A DNA stretch of 64,000 nt, taken from positions 1-64,000 of the forward strand of contig CAZPQN010000002.1 of NCBI GenBank assembly GCA_964588795.1. Direction: 5' to 3'. Source of the DNA: CAZPQN01 sp964588795 (GTDB taxonomy: Bacteria > Fidelibacterota > UBA2242). Below the pieces are notes generated by a model that was not told the DNA's origin, did no database searches, and saw nothing but the letters and a program-made list of their open reading frames with translations. The position numbers and the translations under genes were made by a program. Shown in pieces: positions 35,525-44,404 of this stretch; the first letter of the stretch is position 1; the number at the start of each line of letters is the position of its first letter.

Positions 35525-35696
35525 ACGACTTCTTTTAGCGGGTCTGCATATGGAATTAATATCAAGTGCAAGTATCGGTAACCCCATTTTACATTCTTAT
35601 TGCAAAGAGCAAAATATCCAAATAAATTTATTGCAACATTATTTGAGATTTTAAAGGGACTCTGCTAACCAATAGGAAAAGTGGAGGAAGCAATTA

Positions 35697-36647
35697 ATGA
35701 AAATTAAATTTTGGGGTGTTCGCGGTTCAATTCCAACACCGCTCAACACTGATCAAATCCGTGATAAATTTTTAAAACTTATTGCTCATATTCCCGATCC
35801 CATATTGCATGACACAAATAAACTCGAAAATTATCTCAAACAAACGACACCAGTTGAAGCTGGCGTAATCGGAGGCAATACTTCCTGTATCGAAGTACGC
35901 GCCGACAATAAAATCCTGATTTTTGATATGGGCAGTGGAATAAAAGCCCTGGGTAATTATCTGGTTAAAAACGACCAAAACAAGCAGGGGTTGGAGATAC
36001 ACATCTTTCTCAGTCATACTCACTGGGATCACATCATCGGATTTCCCTTTTTTACACCGGCTTTCTTCCCCAACAACCACCTTTATTTCTATTCTGCCCA
36101 TCCCAACCTAAAAGAACGGCTGGAAATTCAACAAGATTTTCGCTTTTTCCCGGTGGCACTTGAACACATGCCCGCTGCCAAGGAATTCATTCAGCTCCAG
36201 CATAACAGCACGCTCAAGTTAGGCGCAATCAAGATCAGTAATATTCCCCTGTACCACCCCGGCGGTTCCTTCGGATATCGGGTCGAATGTGAGGGTAAGA
36301 AATTCGTCTATGCAACCGACTCCGAATATAAAAATCTCGATCGCGATTCAACCCGTCACAACATCGAATTTTTCCGAGGTGCCGACGTATTAGTTTTTGA
36401 TGCGCAATACACCTTTGAAGAAGCTATTCACAAGGAAGACTGGGGACACAGTTCAGCACTGGTGGGAGTTGATTTTGCCGTTGAAGCCAACGTGAAAAAA
36501 TTAGTTCTTTTCCACCATGAACCTGAAAGAAATGATTTCGAGATTTACGATATTTTAAAACGCTCAGTTGACTTCAGAAAAATTAATTTTCCGGAATCAG
36601 GATTGGAGATAATGCTGGCGACAGAGGGCCTTGAACTGGTAATTTGA
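35697..36647 (+). CDS. MBL-fold metal-dependent hydrolase (PhnP/COG1235-like)
   Basis: Cytosolic protein of 316 residues. It starts MKIKFWGVRGSIPTP, the typical beginning of this group. The metal-binding HxHxDH motif is HTHWDH (107-112). Further ligands are the His in PLYHPGGSFGY and the Asp in FVYATDSE, and LVLFHHEPERND near the end carries the last His. An insert at about 21-55 lengthens it compared with the 250-residue norm. Similar proteins are phosphodiesterases or unknown hydrolases. A strong GGAGG RBS is 8 bp before the ATG; the 172-bp leader region has no clear promoter. The scaffold gap follows 72 bp after the stop. Confidence 0.8.
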   Translation: MKIKFWGVRGSIPTPLNTDQIRDKFLKLIAHIPDPILHDTNKLENYLKQTTPVEAGVIGGNTSCIEVRADNKILIFDMGSGIKALGNYLVKNDQNKQGLEIHIFLSHTHWDHIIGFPFFTPAFFPNNHLYFYSAHPNLKERLEIQQDFRFFPVALEHMPAAKEFIQLQHNSTLKLGAIKISNIPLYHPGGSFGYRVECEGKKFVYATDSEYKNLDRDSTRHNIEFFRGADVLVFDAQYTFEEAIHKEDWGHSSALVGVDFAVEANVKKLVLFHHEPERNDFEIYDILKRSVDFRKINFPESGLEIMLATEGLELVI

Positions 36648-36664
36648 ATAGCGACACCCATCAG

Positions 36665-36719
36665 ATTAATGCTCGACAGAGAACAGCCTGAGGATTTATT
36701 TTCCGAACTGCAGGCTTGG
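36665..36719. repeat. Left copy of a 55-bp exact duplication at the scaffold gap
   Basis: The 55 bases ending at the gap are identical to the 55 bases that follow it (36820-36874). Two contig ends that share exactly 55 bases suggest a de Bruijn assembly artefact (k=55) rather than a biological repeat. Confidence 0.9.
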
Positions 36720-36819
36720 NNNNNNNNNNNNNNNNNNNNNNNNNNNNNNNNNNNNNNNNNNNNNNNNNNNNNNNNNNNNNNNNNNNNNNNNNNNNNNNNN
36801 NNNNNNNNNNNNNNNNNNN
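36720..36819. other. Scaffold gap of 100 N
   Basis: Exactly 100 undetermined bases, a standard placeholder length. With identical flanks on both sides, the true gap may be zero or negative (the contigs overlap by 55 bp), or a longer repeat may be collapsed here. Confidence 0.98.
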
Positions 36820-36874
36820 ATTAATGCTCGACAGAGAACAGCCTGAGGATTTATTTTCCGAACTGCAGGCTTGG
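36820..36874. repeat. Right copy of the 55-bp exact duplication at the scaffold gap
   Basis: Identical to 36665-36719. Each copy contains the same short frame starting ATGCTCGACAGA; in the right copy it is 17 codons and ends at the TAA at 36875-36877. It has no RBS and is unlikely to be a gene on its own. Confidence 0.9.
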
Positions 36875-37160
36875 TAATGACACAGTTAATATTTTAAATG
36901 CCCATTCTGAAAAAAACCGAAGTTACGAATATCGGGGACTTTATTTTATAATGCCAACACTTAGCATTTATCTGCGGCTCCAAATCGCGTCTTCTTTTAA
37001 GAAACGCAAAATTATTGCACCGTTTGCGGGGAGTGCTAGTTTTCTGCCAGTTTGATTAACAAAACCGGGAAGTTCTTAAATCGCCGGTCTAATCCGCGTT
37101 TTTAAGATTTTCCCATTAATAGCAGCAGCTTTCCTGACCTTTTAGTCACGGCAGTGCAAT
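36875..37160. other. Non-coding spacer after the gap
   Basis: About 290 AT-rich bases between the gap and the stop of the GlmU-like gene. I see no RNA gene, no frame with coding character, no T-tailed hairpin and no convincing promoter. A GAGTGCTAG resembles half of a CIRCE heat-shock element, but the mirrored half is missing. Confidence 0.5.
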
Positions 37161-38669
37161 TTACAAATCTCGAACTATATCTAATCCTTGCGGCGGAGGC
37201 ATCACCCACCGCACGGGTTGGATTGTCCCATTTTTTCTGAGGGTGCGTTCGACATATTTGCATTTTAGTACTGAATGTTCAATAAACAAATCATCCTCAA
37301 TCCGCGATCCAAAAATGTAGGTCGTTCCCTTGATGACGACATTCTTCCCGATTACTGTCGGATATTCATCGCTACCGGTAATTATGACACTGGATTCGAT
37401 ATGCGAGTTATCACCAATGGTAATATTGCCTTTCAACAGGTCTCCCCGCATAATGACGCAATTTTCACCGATGGTCAGTTTCTGATGAACATAAGTGCTA
37501 ATTGATACGTTCTCTTGAATCAGAGTATTTTTACCGATTTGGATGTTTCCTGACAAATTACACCCCGAAAGTAGGGTTACCCCCAACCCTAATTCCACAC
37601 CGGCTGAGATGTGCACTCCCTTGCCAATTTTTATATCCAGAGGAGGACAAGTCCGATCCAATTCCAGAATCTGCCTGACAACCTCATCAGCAATGAAGAA
37701 ATCATCTTCGTCTTCAATAAAAATTATGTCGCGTAATTGCCGCCAGACTGTACGTCGGGCGATGTTTTCCATTTCCTTGAGTACACTCTTAACATTAAAC
37801 CCAATGACCGCAGTCTCGTCATCCACCGGCCAGGCCCGTACATCAATTCCATTATTATTGAAAATCCCGATCATATCGGTTAGATATAACTCGCCCTGGA
37901 CATTATCGGGTTTCAACTGGTCAATGTATTTTTTTAAAAGGTCGCCTTTGAAAGCATAAACACTGGCGTTGTATTCACGGATATTAAGCAAGTTTTCCCG
38001 CGTAAATTTGTGCTGTTGACCATGATACTCGATTTTATAGGGAGAGTCTTCCGGCAGGGCTAAAATATCCTTGTGCTCAACGATAGCTAATACGGGACTG
38101 TCATTTAGATTAGTGGTCATACCACTGCCCGGTTCTGAACCAGCCCTGACGATCCGACCATAAGAATTTTCGCGTGAGTCACCCTGGAAAAGACCCGTTA
38201 AAAGCGCTAAACCAGCACCGGAATTCTCGAATTTGGTCTTAAAATCGCTGACTACCTCGGGCGTTATCAAACCCATATCACCCGGAAATATGTATAAATC
38301 CGGAACATTCCGAAGCCCTTTCAGCAAATTTAAGGCAACCTTTACCGCATCACCTGTCCCCTTCTGCTCGGGTTGATAGACAAATACACGATTTATTTGC
38401 CGACCGGCGGATTCCGCCACCTCCTTGGCTTTAATACCTACGACGATGATCTGATTGTCCGAATTTAAACCCGCTCTCGCGGCCTGGGCCACTCTAACGA
38501 CCGTGGGGACACCCCAGATTTCGTGCAACATTTTGGAGCGTTCCGACTTGATGCGTTTGCCATGACCTGCCGCTAATATGATTGCCACGGGTCTACCGTC
38601 ACTCGTCAGGTGGTCATTCAATTCCGCCAGCAACTGCTTGATTTCACCATTTTCTGGTTGGTTGTACAT
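37161..38669 (-). CDS. GlmU-like sugar-1-phosphate nucleotidyltransferase with left-handed beta-helix
   Basis: Protein of 502 residues. After a ~25-residue N-terminal extension the nucleotidyltransferase domain starts AIILAAGHGKRIKS (29-42) with the conserved Lys46 (SKMLHEIWG). Other features are YQPEQKGTGDAV and YNASVYAF...YLTDMIGIF, as in the GlmU uridylyltransferase half. Hexapeptide repeats (about 345-465) form a left-handed beta-helix. The GlmU acetyltransferase active-site stretch (NYDGxxKxxT region) is not present, so it is probably a UDP-GlcNAc-type pyrophosphorylase without acetyltransferase activity. It is the last gene of the strand-consistent run that includes cdsA, rlpA, pyrD and pyrK. 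Confidence 0.75.
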   Translation of the reverse strand: MYNQPENGEIKQLLAELNDHLTSDGRPVAIILAAGHGKRIKSERSKMLHEIWGVPTVVRVAQAARAGLNSDNQIIVVGIKAKEVAESAGRQINRVFVYQPEQKGTGDAVKVALNLLKGLRNVPDLYIFPGDMGLITPEVVSDFKTKFENSGAGLALLTGLFQGDSRENSYGRIVRAGSEPGSGMTTNLNDSPVLAIVEHKDILALPEDSPYKIEYHGQQHKFTRENLLNIREYNASVYAFKGDLLKKYIDQLKPDNVQGELYLTDMIGIFNNNGIDVRAWPVDDETAVIGFNVKSVLKEMENIARRTVWRQLRDIIFIEDEDDFFIADEVVRQILELDRTCPPLDIKIGKGVHISAGVELGLGVTLLSGCNLSGNIQIGKNTLIQENVSISTYVHQKLTIGENCVIMRGDLLKGNITIGDNSHIESSVIITGSDEYPTVIGKNVVIKGTTYIFGSRIEDDLFIEHSVLKCKYVERTLRKNGTIQPVRWVMPPPQGLDIVRDL

Positions 38670-38699
38670 AACCCATTCCTAAATAATTTTAAAGATGTA

Positions 38700-39512
38700 T
38701 CAGGATGCAATCCAAGTAAGATACAACACGTACAGGAAAATCACCGGTGCACCGATGAAAAACGAGTCAAAACGGTCGAGCATGCCTCCGTGCCCTAATA
38801 GCAAAGTGGATGAATCCTTAACACCGGCATCCCTTTTAAAAACCGATTCTACAAAATCTCCCGCCTGACCGAATGTGCCGCATAATAATCCAAACCACAG
38901 CACTTGCAGAAAAGACATCGAATCTGGAGACCATTTCAGGACGTAAAAAATACTGACGGTTAGTAGGGCGCCGACGACTCCCGCTATACACCCCACAACC
39001 GTTTTTCCCGGACTGATAGTCGGCGCAATTTTTTTCTGGCCTAACCACTTGCCGAAAACATAGGCTAATGAATCACAAATCCAGATTGCCGCAAATAACA
39101 TCGTCAGGACACTTTCACCTTCGGTGTGACCGAAACGCAACAGTATGAGAGTCGAAAGCATCAGCGGAAGATAAATAAACCCCAATATACTTTCAGCAAT
39201 ATCGACCGTAGCTCCCTGCACTTCTCTGAACAAACCCGATAAAAAAACAATAGCAGCCAAAAGGATCAATAAAACAAAAAGTTTATCCGGAAAAAAATAA
39301 ACTGTAAACATCCAGACGATTCCTGCCAGCGATGCCCCAATTAACAAGGGACGGTAACCTTTACGTCGCATTAACAGGTACAATTCGACCTGAGATACAA
39401 AGGCAATGACGGTAAAAAAAAGCGTAAATGCTATACCTCCCCGGTGGGTAAGCAGGAGAATCGCCGGAATACCCAGTACATTAATCATCATTCGTGTCGC
39501 TAAATTCTGCAT
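38700..39512 (-). CDS. cdsA: Phosphatidate cytidylyltransferase
   Basis: Inner-membrane enzyme of 270 residues from the ATG at 39512 (AGGA upstream); the longer frame to 39539 overlaps rlpA. It makes CDP-diacylglycerol from phosphatidic acid and CTP. About eight helices are present, and the CDP-diglyceride synthase signature is complete near the C-terminus: SVFKRDAGVKDSS followed by LLLGHGGMLDRFD, with the KR, KD and HGGxxDRxD elements. It lies between the GlmU-like gene and rlpA in an envelope-biogenesis context. Confidence 0.92.
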   Translation of the reverse strand: MQNLATRMMINVLGIPAILLLTHRGGIAFTLFFTVIAFVSQVELYLLMRRKGYRPLLIGASLAGIVWMFTVYFFPDKLFVLLILLAAIVFLSGLFREVQGATVDIAESILGFIYLPLMLSTLILLRFGHTEGESVLTMLFAAIWICDSLAYVFGKWLGQKKIAPTISPGKTVVGCIAGVVGALLTVSIFYVLKWSPDSMSFLQVLWFGLLCGTFGQAGDFVESVFKRDAGVKDSSTLLLGHGGMLDRFDSFFIGAPVIFLYVLYLTWIAS

Positions 39513-39519
39513 AACTATC

Positions 39520-40014
39520 CTATTTTTTCCTGGTTTCACCGGCGCCCCATCTTAATACCTTGACCTTTACCTGGCCAACTCCATCAACCACCAGTCCAAT
39601 CTTCGCCGCCGCCCCGTACGAAAGATCAATGTCTCGTCCCGGAATGAACGGTCCCCGGTCATTAATGACGAGGTCAACGGATTTATTGGTCTTTGGATAG
39701 GTAACGCGTAAAATTGTGCCAAAAGGCAAGGATTTATGGGCGGCGCTCAATCCATACATGTCAAATACGTCGCCGTTAGAGGTCAATCTTCCATGGAATT
39801 CCTCGCCATAAAAGGAAGCGGTCATAATTGCGGTTCTCTTAGTATCCTTTAAAAGCAATAAAGTCCGGTTGTCTTTACTGGTTGCGCCGGTTTTGGGGGA
39901 AGTATACAGATAGCGCGGCGCCGAACTGCACGAAAACAACCAGAAAGTGATATAAAGGCAAAATGCCGAAATCAGTTTCAGATTTCGGCTTGGCCGATAA
40001 GCTGCCCAATACAA
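39520..40014 (-). CDS. rlpA: RlpA-like double-psi beta-barrel lipoprotein
   Basis: Protein of 164 residues with an N-terminal lipoprotein signal (FWLFSC, Cys29). It carries the DPBB domain of RlpA: MTASFYGEEFHGRLTSNGDVFDMYGLSAAHKSLPFGT (about 64-100), VDLVINDRGPF and GRDIDLSYGAAAKIG. RlpA proteins are septal-ring lytic transglycosylases acting on glycan strands without stem peptides in some species. The SPOR domain of longer RlpA proteins is absent. The start at 40014 overlaps pyrD by 37 bp, and no inner ATG would keep the signal sequence. Confidence 0.85.
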   Translation of the reverse strand: MYWAAYRPSRNLKLISAFCLYITFWLFSCSSAPRYLYTSPKTGATSKDNRTLLLLKDTKRTAIMTASFYGEEFHGRLTSNGDVFDMYGLSAAHKSLPFGTILRVTYPKTNKSVDLVINDRGPFIPGRDIDLSYGAAAKIGLVVDGVGQVKVKVLRWGAGETRKK

Positions 40015-40892
40015 TCTATGCCATGCTCCTCACAATAATGAACTAAGTAATCAATTATTTCGTTTATGATTAATGGTTTGAAAAAATTGACTGTTCCCAG
40101 TTGTACCGCACTCGCTCCGGCGAGTAAATATTCGATGACATCCGCCCCATTGGTTATGCCCCCGACTCCAATGATCGGAATCTGAATTCTTTTGGCGACT
40201 CTGATAATATTGGCGAGGGCAATCGGTTTGATGGCCGGGCCAGATAATCCACCAATCACAGTATTAATTTTGGGTCGGCGGGTCTCGATATCAATGGCCG
40301 CTCCATAAACCGTGTTGATCAGGGTAATAGCGTCAGCTCCGGCCGATTCGACTACCCGGGCGATTTCGCCAATGTCGGTAACGTTTGGTGTCAGCTTGAT
40401 GATAAGAAATTTCTCGGTGATTTTTCTGAGACTGGTGACCAATTTATCCAAGACATCGGGAGACTTGCCGAACTCAATCCCACCTTCGCTGACATTCGGA
40501 CAGGAAACGTTGATCTCGCAGGCAGCAACCCAGTCGACTTCGTTTAATTTAGCAACGACCTGATGATATTCATTTTCACTCCGGCCTGCGACGTTGACAA
40601 TCACCTTCCCCGGATAACTCGCTAAAAATGCAGCTTTTTCACGTAGAAACGCTTCGAGACCGATGTTTGCCAGACCGATGGAGTTGATCATCCCGTATGG
40701 TGTTTCGGTGATTCGCGGCGGCGGATTTCCCGCCCTGGGCTCCAGGGTTATCGATTTGGTTACGAGAGCTCCAAACCGGGTCACCGGAACCAGATCAGCC
40801 ACTTCATCGCCGTAGCCGAAAGTCCCCGAAGCGGTCATCACCGGATTGATTAAATTGAACTGTTTTCCCAAGTGTACGTGTAAATCAACCAT
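39978..40892 (-). CDS. pyrD: Dihydroorotate dehydrogenase B, catalytic subunit
   Basis: Class 1B enzyme of 304 residues from the ATG at 40892, which overlaps pyrK by 8 bp; a longer frame to 40913 would overlap it by 29 bp. It oxidises dihydroorotate to orotate in pyrimidine synthesis with FMN, passing electrons to PyrK. Typical blocks: NPVMTASGTFGYG, the catalytic loop NVSCPN with Cys, IIKLTPNVTDI, TLINTVYG, GGLSGPAIKP and GVGGITNGADVIEYLLAGASAVQLGT. The adjacent pyrK confirms the 1B heterotetramer type, which uses NAD+ rather than quinone. Confidence 0.93.
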   Translation of the reverse strand: MVDLHVHLGKQFNLINPVMTASGTFGYGDEVADLVPVTRFGALVTKSITLEPRAGNPPPRITETPYGMINSIGLANIGLEAFLREKAAFLASYPGKVIVNVAGRSENEYHQVVAKLNEVDWVAACEINVSCPNVSEGGIEFGKSPDVLDKLVTSLRKITEKFLIIKLTPNVTDIGEIARVVESAGADAITLINTVYGAAIDIETRRPKINTVIGGLSGPAIKPIALANIIRVAKRIQIPIIGVGGITNGADVIEYLLAGASAVQLGTVNFFKPLIINEIIDYLVHYCEEHGIDCIGQLIGQAEI

Positions 40893-41655
40893 GATGCAAC
40901 TCATTTGCGGCAAAGACCGGCCCGTCTTTACATACTAATTTGTAATGTTGTTCTTGCTCATTGGATGATCTCACCGCACAACCCTGACATAAACCAAGAC
41001 CACAAGCCATTATTTTTTCTAGTGATACATAGAGCGGAAAACCCTTTTCCCCGGCCAGGTCAATCAGACTTTCCAGCATCTTTTCCGGCCCACATGCATA
41101 TACGGTAAAAGGTCGTGGCAGAGGCTCGATTTCATTCAATAAACAGTCCACGACATTGCCGCCAAATCCGACACTCCCGTCATCGGTCGCGATAATTAAT
41201 TGATTCCCTGGAAGGCAGGCGTAGGGAATTTGCATTTTAGTGCGCGCTCCGTAGAAAAGACGGCAGTCCATACCTTTGCGATTGAGATGGTCATACAAGA
41301 ATAAAAGCGGTGCAACACCTAATCCCCCACCCACCAGTAATGCAGTCCCTTTCGATTCCGGAAATGTATTTCCTAAAGGACCGAGTAGTCGAACCAAATC
41401 TCCGGGTTGCCCAAGACTCATCTGCAGTGTCTGGGGCCCGATTCTTTTATATAATATTCGGAGGTTTTCACCTTCGACGCCGGCAATGCTGAAAGGACGG
41501 GGAAAAATCCGGATGCTATTCTCGAAATAAAAATTAACGAATTGTCCCGGCTGAGAGATTTTACTTATCCTCGGAGCCATAACGTGCAGAAGAAAAACCT
41601 CGTCGGCAACCTGCTGGTTGGAGATGATCGCGCCTTCAGTAATTTCTCTTTTCAC
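40885..41655 (-). CDS. pyrK: Dihydroorotate dehydrogenase B, electron-transfer subunit
   Basis: Iron-sulfur flavoprotein of 256 residues. The FAD-binding part has RPFSIAG (53-59) and the NAD-binding part has ALLVGGGLGVAPLLFL. The [2Fe-2S] cluster ligands are the cysteines in CGLGLCQGC and the later Cys of KLVCKDGPVF. It moves electrons from PyrD's FMN to NAD+. It overlaps pyrD and starts 4 bp before the end of the TPR lipoprotein gene (coupling overlap). Confidence 0.92.
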   Translation of the reverse strand: MKREITEGAIISNQQVADEVFLLHVMAPRISKISQPGQFVNFYFENSIRIFPRPFSIAGVEGENLRILYKRIGPQTLQMSLGQPGDLVRLLGPLGNTFPESKGTALLVGGGLGVAPLLFLYDHLNRKGMDCRLFYGARTKMQIPYACLPGNQLIIATDDGSVGFGGNVVDCLLNEIEPLPRPFTVYACGPEKMLESLIDLAGEKGFPLYVSLEKIMACGLGLCQGCAVRSSNEQEQHYKLVCKDGPVFAANELHHG

Positions 41656-43568
41656 TTTTCCTCGATATCGCGCTCTTCTACCTGAAGCGGTGTACTCTGA
41701 GGAGCACTCTGCGGTACAGGCTTCTGCTCTTCCAATGCCTGTTCAGTGACGATGGGTGTCTCCGCGCTTTTTTCAGGTTCGGCCGCCCGCTTTAATTGTT
41801 CGTATACCAGACGGTTAGCGCGGTAGGCAGTACTCGTCGGATAATTATCAATAAAATACTCATACCACTGCTTGGTTTTTTCCCAATCTAATAAATGATG
41901 CTGGAATAGGTAGATTAAACTCAGAACCGCCTTTTCGGCATAAGAGGTACGGGGATAATCACTAACGATTTTTTCGTAAAGCGAAACCGCGGAATCAACA
42001 TCCGTTATTTGCAGAGACTCAGCTTCCAAATACTGTCTTTCCGAAGCCGTCTCAGGGTTTTCGGTCGGCACCGGATTTTGATTGTGAATAACCGCTAAAT
42101 ATGGCGACTGAGGATTGACCACAAGCAGAGTATTTTCATAATCGGTGGCGATATCCGGCAGGTTTTGCTCGGTAGCCATAAAGTACAGTGCATATAGGGC
42201 TTTCTCACGCAGAGGATTGGATAATTCGTTTTCCGCAATTGTTCTCAGAAAAAAGAAGGCGCTGTCAGTTTGTTTGAAATTGTAGTACAGGACTTCAGCC
42301 ATTTCATAGAGGTTGACGAAATATTCGGTAAATATCGCTACGGTATCAATGGACTTTTTATTGGACAACGCCTGTTTCTCGAGGGCTTTCTTGATTTCTT
42401 CCGCGCTTGAACCTGTCAGCGCTGTATCAGATTCGAACGCTAAGCGGGCCAGACGTTCTCGTTCGAGTTCCTGGATCTGTTTTAAACTACCCTCATACTT
42501 CTTTTGCAGATTATAGTAACGCTTGATCTCGGCAATTTTATTGCGGGCTTCCGTCACGTAGGGAGATTTGGGATCTTCTTTCAGCACGGCTTCATACTGG
42601 CTTTGAGCTTTGCTGTAATTATGGGATGTGGTCAGATTGATTTCCGCCATATTGAAATAAGCCTCAGCAGAAATGGGCTTGTTTTTATATTTTTCAGTAA
42701 TCTGAGTGAGGCGGGAAATTGCGGCTTGATAGTCACCCTGAGTCCGATAGATCAGTGCCAACTGTAGTTCCAGATCGCCCCAGATTTTCTCATTGGTCGG
42801 GTCGTTTAATTTGGTGTTTATCAGTTCGATAGCTTCCTCGAAGCGTCCAGATTCGCGGTAAATCTTGGTTAACAATATTTGCATTTTATCCTTTATGCGC
42901 GCCGCCGGATTGTATCGGCTGACCAGCTTCAGGTTGTCTATCGCCTGAGTAACCTGATTCTGCATAAGATAGGTTTCCGCGATGCGGAACTGAGCATCAG
43001 CGGCGATTTCGATATTTTTCCCGACCTGGGTCGTTTTTTGGTAATAATAGATAGCCGAGTCATAGACTGCGTTATTGAAGTGAATTTCGGCAATCGCAAA
43101 ATATAAATCGGCTAATAGTTGATCATTCCGAATCAGCGCGAGGGCTTTTTTCCATTGATAAAATGCTTGTTCCTTTTCCCTGAGTTTCCAGAGGTTTTTA
43201 CCATACCAGATCAGGATTTCCGGGTACAGATTGCTGCGGGGAAAACTGCTTGAAAACTCTTCAAATTTGCGCCGGGCAATGGAATAATCGCCCTTGTAAT
43301 AGCTTGAAAGGGCGATGATATAAAGGGCATCGTCTGCCCATCGGCTTTCAGGATAGGAAACGAGCACCCGGTTGGCTTTTTCGATGGCAGTATCAAATTT
43401 TTTCCGCAGGGCGACATTGACTTTCTCGTCGGGTAAAGTATTGAATTCCTTGCGGGCTTCCTGAAAATACTTTTGTGAGTTATAGAACGTGTTGTAATAG
43501 ACACAATCCGACAAGCCGATCAGCGCCAGTAGTCCTAAGGATGATATTGAAATTCGAATGTTAACCAT
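41652..43568 (-). CDS. Tetratricopeptide-repeat envelope lipoprotein
   Basis: Protein of 638 residues. The signal sequence ends GLSDC (Cys22) followed by VYYNTFYNSQKYFQEA, a start that recurs in TPR lipoproteins of the FCB group; Asp at -1 of the lipobox is unusual. At least eight TPR or Sel1-like helical pairs follow (for example ADDALYIIALSSYYKGDYSIARRKFEEF, AEAYFNMAEINLTTSHNYSKAQSQYEAVL, SYAEKAVLSLIYLFQHHLLDWEKTKQWYEYF). The tail (about 600-638) is rich in Glu, Pro and Gln. It resembles SprE- or BamD-like scaffolds of the outer membrane. Specific function unknown. Coupled to pyrK by a 4-bp overlap, probably by chance of packing. Confidence 0.7.
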   Translation of the reverse strand: MVNIRISISSLGLLALIGLSDCVYYNTFYNSQKYFQEARKEFNTLPDEKVNVALRKKFDTAIEKANRVLVSYPESRWADDALYIIALSSYYKGDYSIARRKFEEFSSSFPRSNLYPEILIWYGKNLWKLREKEQAFYQWKKALALIRNDQLLADLYFAIAEIHFNNAVYDSAIYYYQKTTQVGKNIEIAADAQFRIAETYLMQNQVTQAIDNLKLVSRYNPAARIKDKMQILLTKIYRESGRFEEAIELINTKLNDPTNEKIWGDLELQLALIYRTQGDYQAAISRLTQITEKYKNKPISAEAYFNMAEINLTTSHNYSKAQSQYEAVLKEDPKSPYVTEARNKIAEIKRYYNLQKKYEGSLKQIQELERERLARLAFESDTALTGSSAEEIKKALEKQALSNKKSIDTVAIFTEYFVNLYEMAEVLYYNFKQTDSAFFFLRTIAENELSNPLREKALYALYFMATEQNLPDIATDYENTLLVVNPQSPYLAVIHNQNPVPTENPETASERQYLEAESLQITDVDSAVSLYEKIVSDYPRTSYAEKAVLSLIYLFQHHLLDWEKTKQWYEYFIDNYPTSTAYRANRLVYEQLKRAAEPEKSAETPIVTEQALEEQKPVPQSAPQSTPLQVEERDIEEK

Positions 43569-43589
43569 CTATGCTGAATAAAACTAATA

Positions 43590-44357
43590 TCAATTAGCAG
43601 AGATTATACGGTGCAAATCGCGATTAAGTTTTGGTAATATTTCTCCACTGGGCCCTTGAAGAAGCAGATCTGCAGAGGACGATAACATTGTCGCATTGAT
43701 ATTGATCTCGATGAAAAAGGCACCATGTTTTTTCGCGAGTAGTGGCAGATCGGAAGCGGGACGCACCTGAGCTGAGGTACCTATGGACAGAAACACCTCG
43801 GCGTTCTCCGCCGCTTGGAAGGCGCGCTCCAGGGCTTCGGCAGGTAACGCCTCGCCAAACCATACGACGTCAGGGCGGATTACACCTCCACAATCACAGC
43901 GAGGGATGTGCTGACTGGCATGCTCGTAGATTTCGTCAAACTGTTGCACATTATAACGTGTTCCGCAACGGATACAATAGTTCTGCATGATATTACCATG
44001 CAGTTCGATAACATCGCTTACTCCCGCGCGCTGGTGCAACCCATCGACGTTTTGCGTGATCAGATAGAATGTCGGTAAATATTTACTCATCTCAGTCAGT
44101 GCATAATGTCCGGCATTTGGTGTACATTTTTCAATGATATCACGGCGGTGGCGGTACCATTCATTGACGATGGCAGTATTGCGGTAAAACGCCTCGATGC
44201 TGGCCAATTCGTGAGGTGAAAGATTCTTCCATAATCCATTTTCCCCTCGGAAGGTCGGGATGCCGCTTTCTGCCGAAATTCCGGCTCCGGTTAGTATAGT
44301 GTACACCCGCGCCTGTTTTAGTCGCTCGACTATCGCGTCTGAGTTGAGAATTTCCAT
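43590..44357 (-). CDS. cobB: Sir2-family NAD-dependent protein deacylase
   Basis: Cytosolic sirtuin of 255 residues. The NAD-binding motif GAGISAESGIPTFRG begins at about 22, TQNVDGLHQRAG with the catalytic His in ELHGN follows, and the zinc site consists of CIRC plus CDC. The GTSAQVRPASDLP segment completes the Rossmann fold. It removes acyl groups from lysines with NAD+ as co-substrate. No arginine/tyrosine pair of the Sirt5-like (desuccinylase) pocket was assigned. It starts 47 bp after the glgP-like gene ends, same strand. Confidence 0.88.
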   Translation of the reverse strand: MEILNSDAIVERLKQARVYTILTGAGISAESGIPTFRGENGLWKNLSPHELASIEAFYRNTAIVNEWYRHRRDIIEKCTPNAGHYALTEMSKYLPTFYLITQNVDGLHQRAGVSDVIELHGNIMQNYCIRCGTRYNVQQFDEIYEHASQHIPRCDCGGVIRPDVVWFGEALPAEALERAFQAAENAEVFLSIGTSAQVRPASDLPLLAKKHGAFFIEININATMLSSSADLLLQGPSGEILPKLNRDLHRIISAN

Positions 44358-44404
44358 TTATACGCTTTTAGACTCGAATTGAACCGGCACGAATTTAGAC
44401 CGCA

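Noticed and set aside
36824..36877. 17-codon frame after the scaffold gap as a gene tail or small protein
   Set aside because: It has no RBS, is contained in the duplicated 55-bp end sequence and has no continuing frame upstream across the gap.
37005..37050. CIRCE-like heat-shock element (GAGTGCTAG)
   Set aside because: Only one half-site matches; the opposite half at the required 9-bp spacing does not, and no chaperone gene follows.
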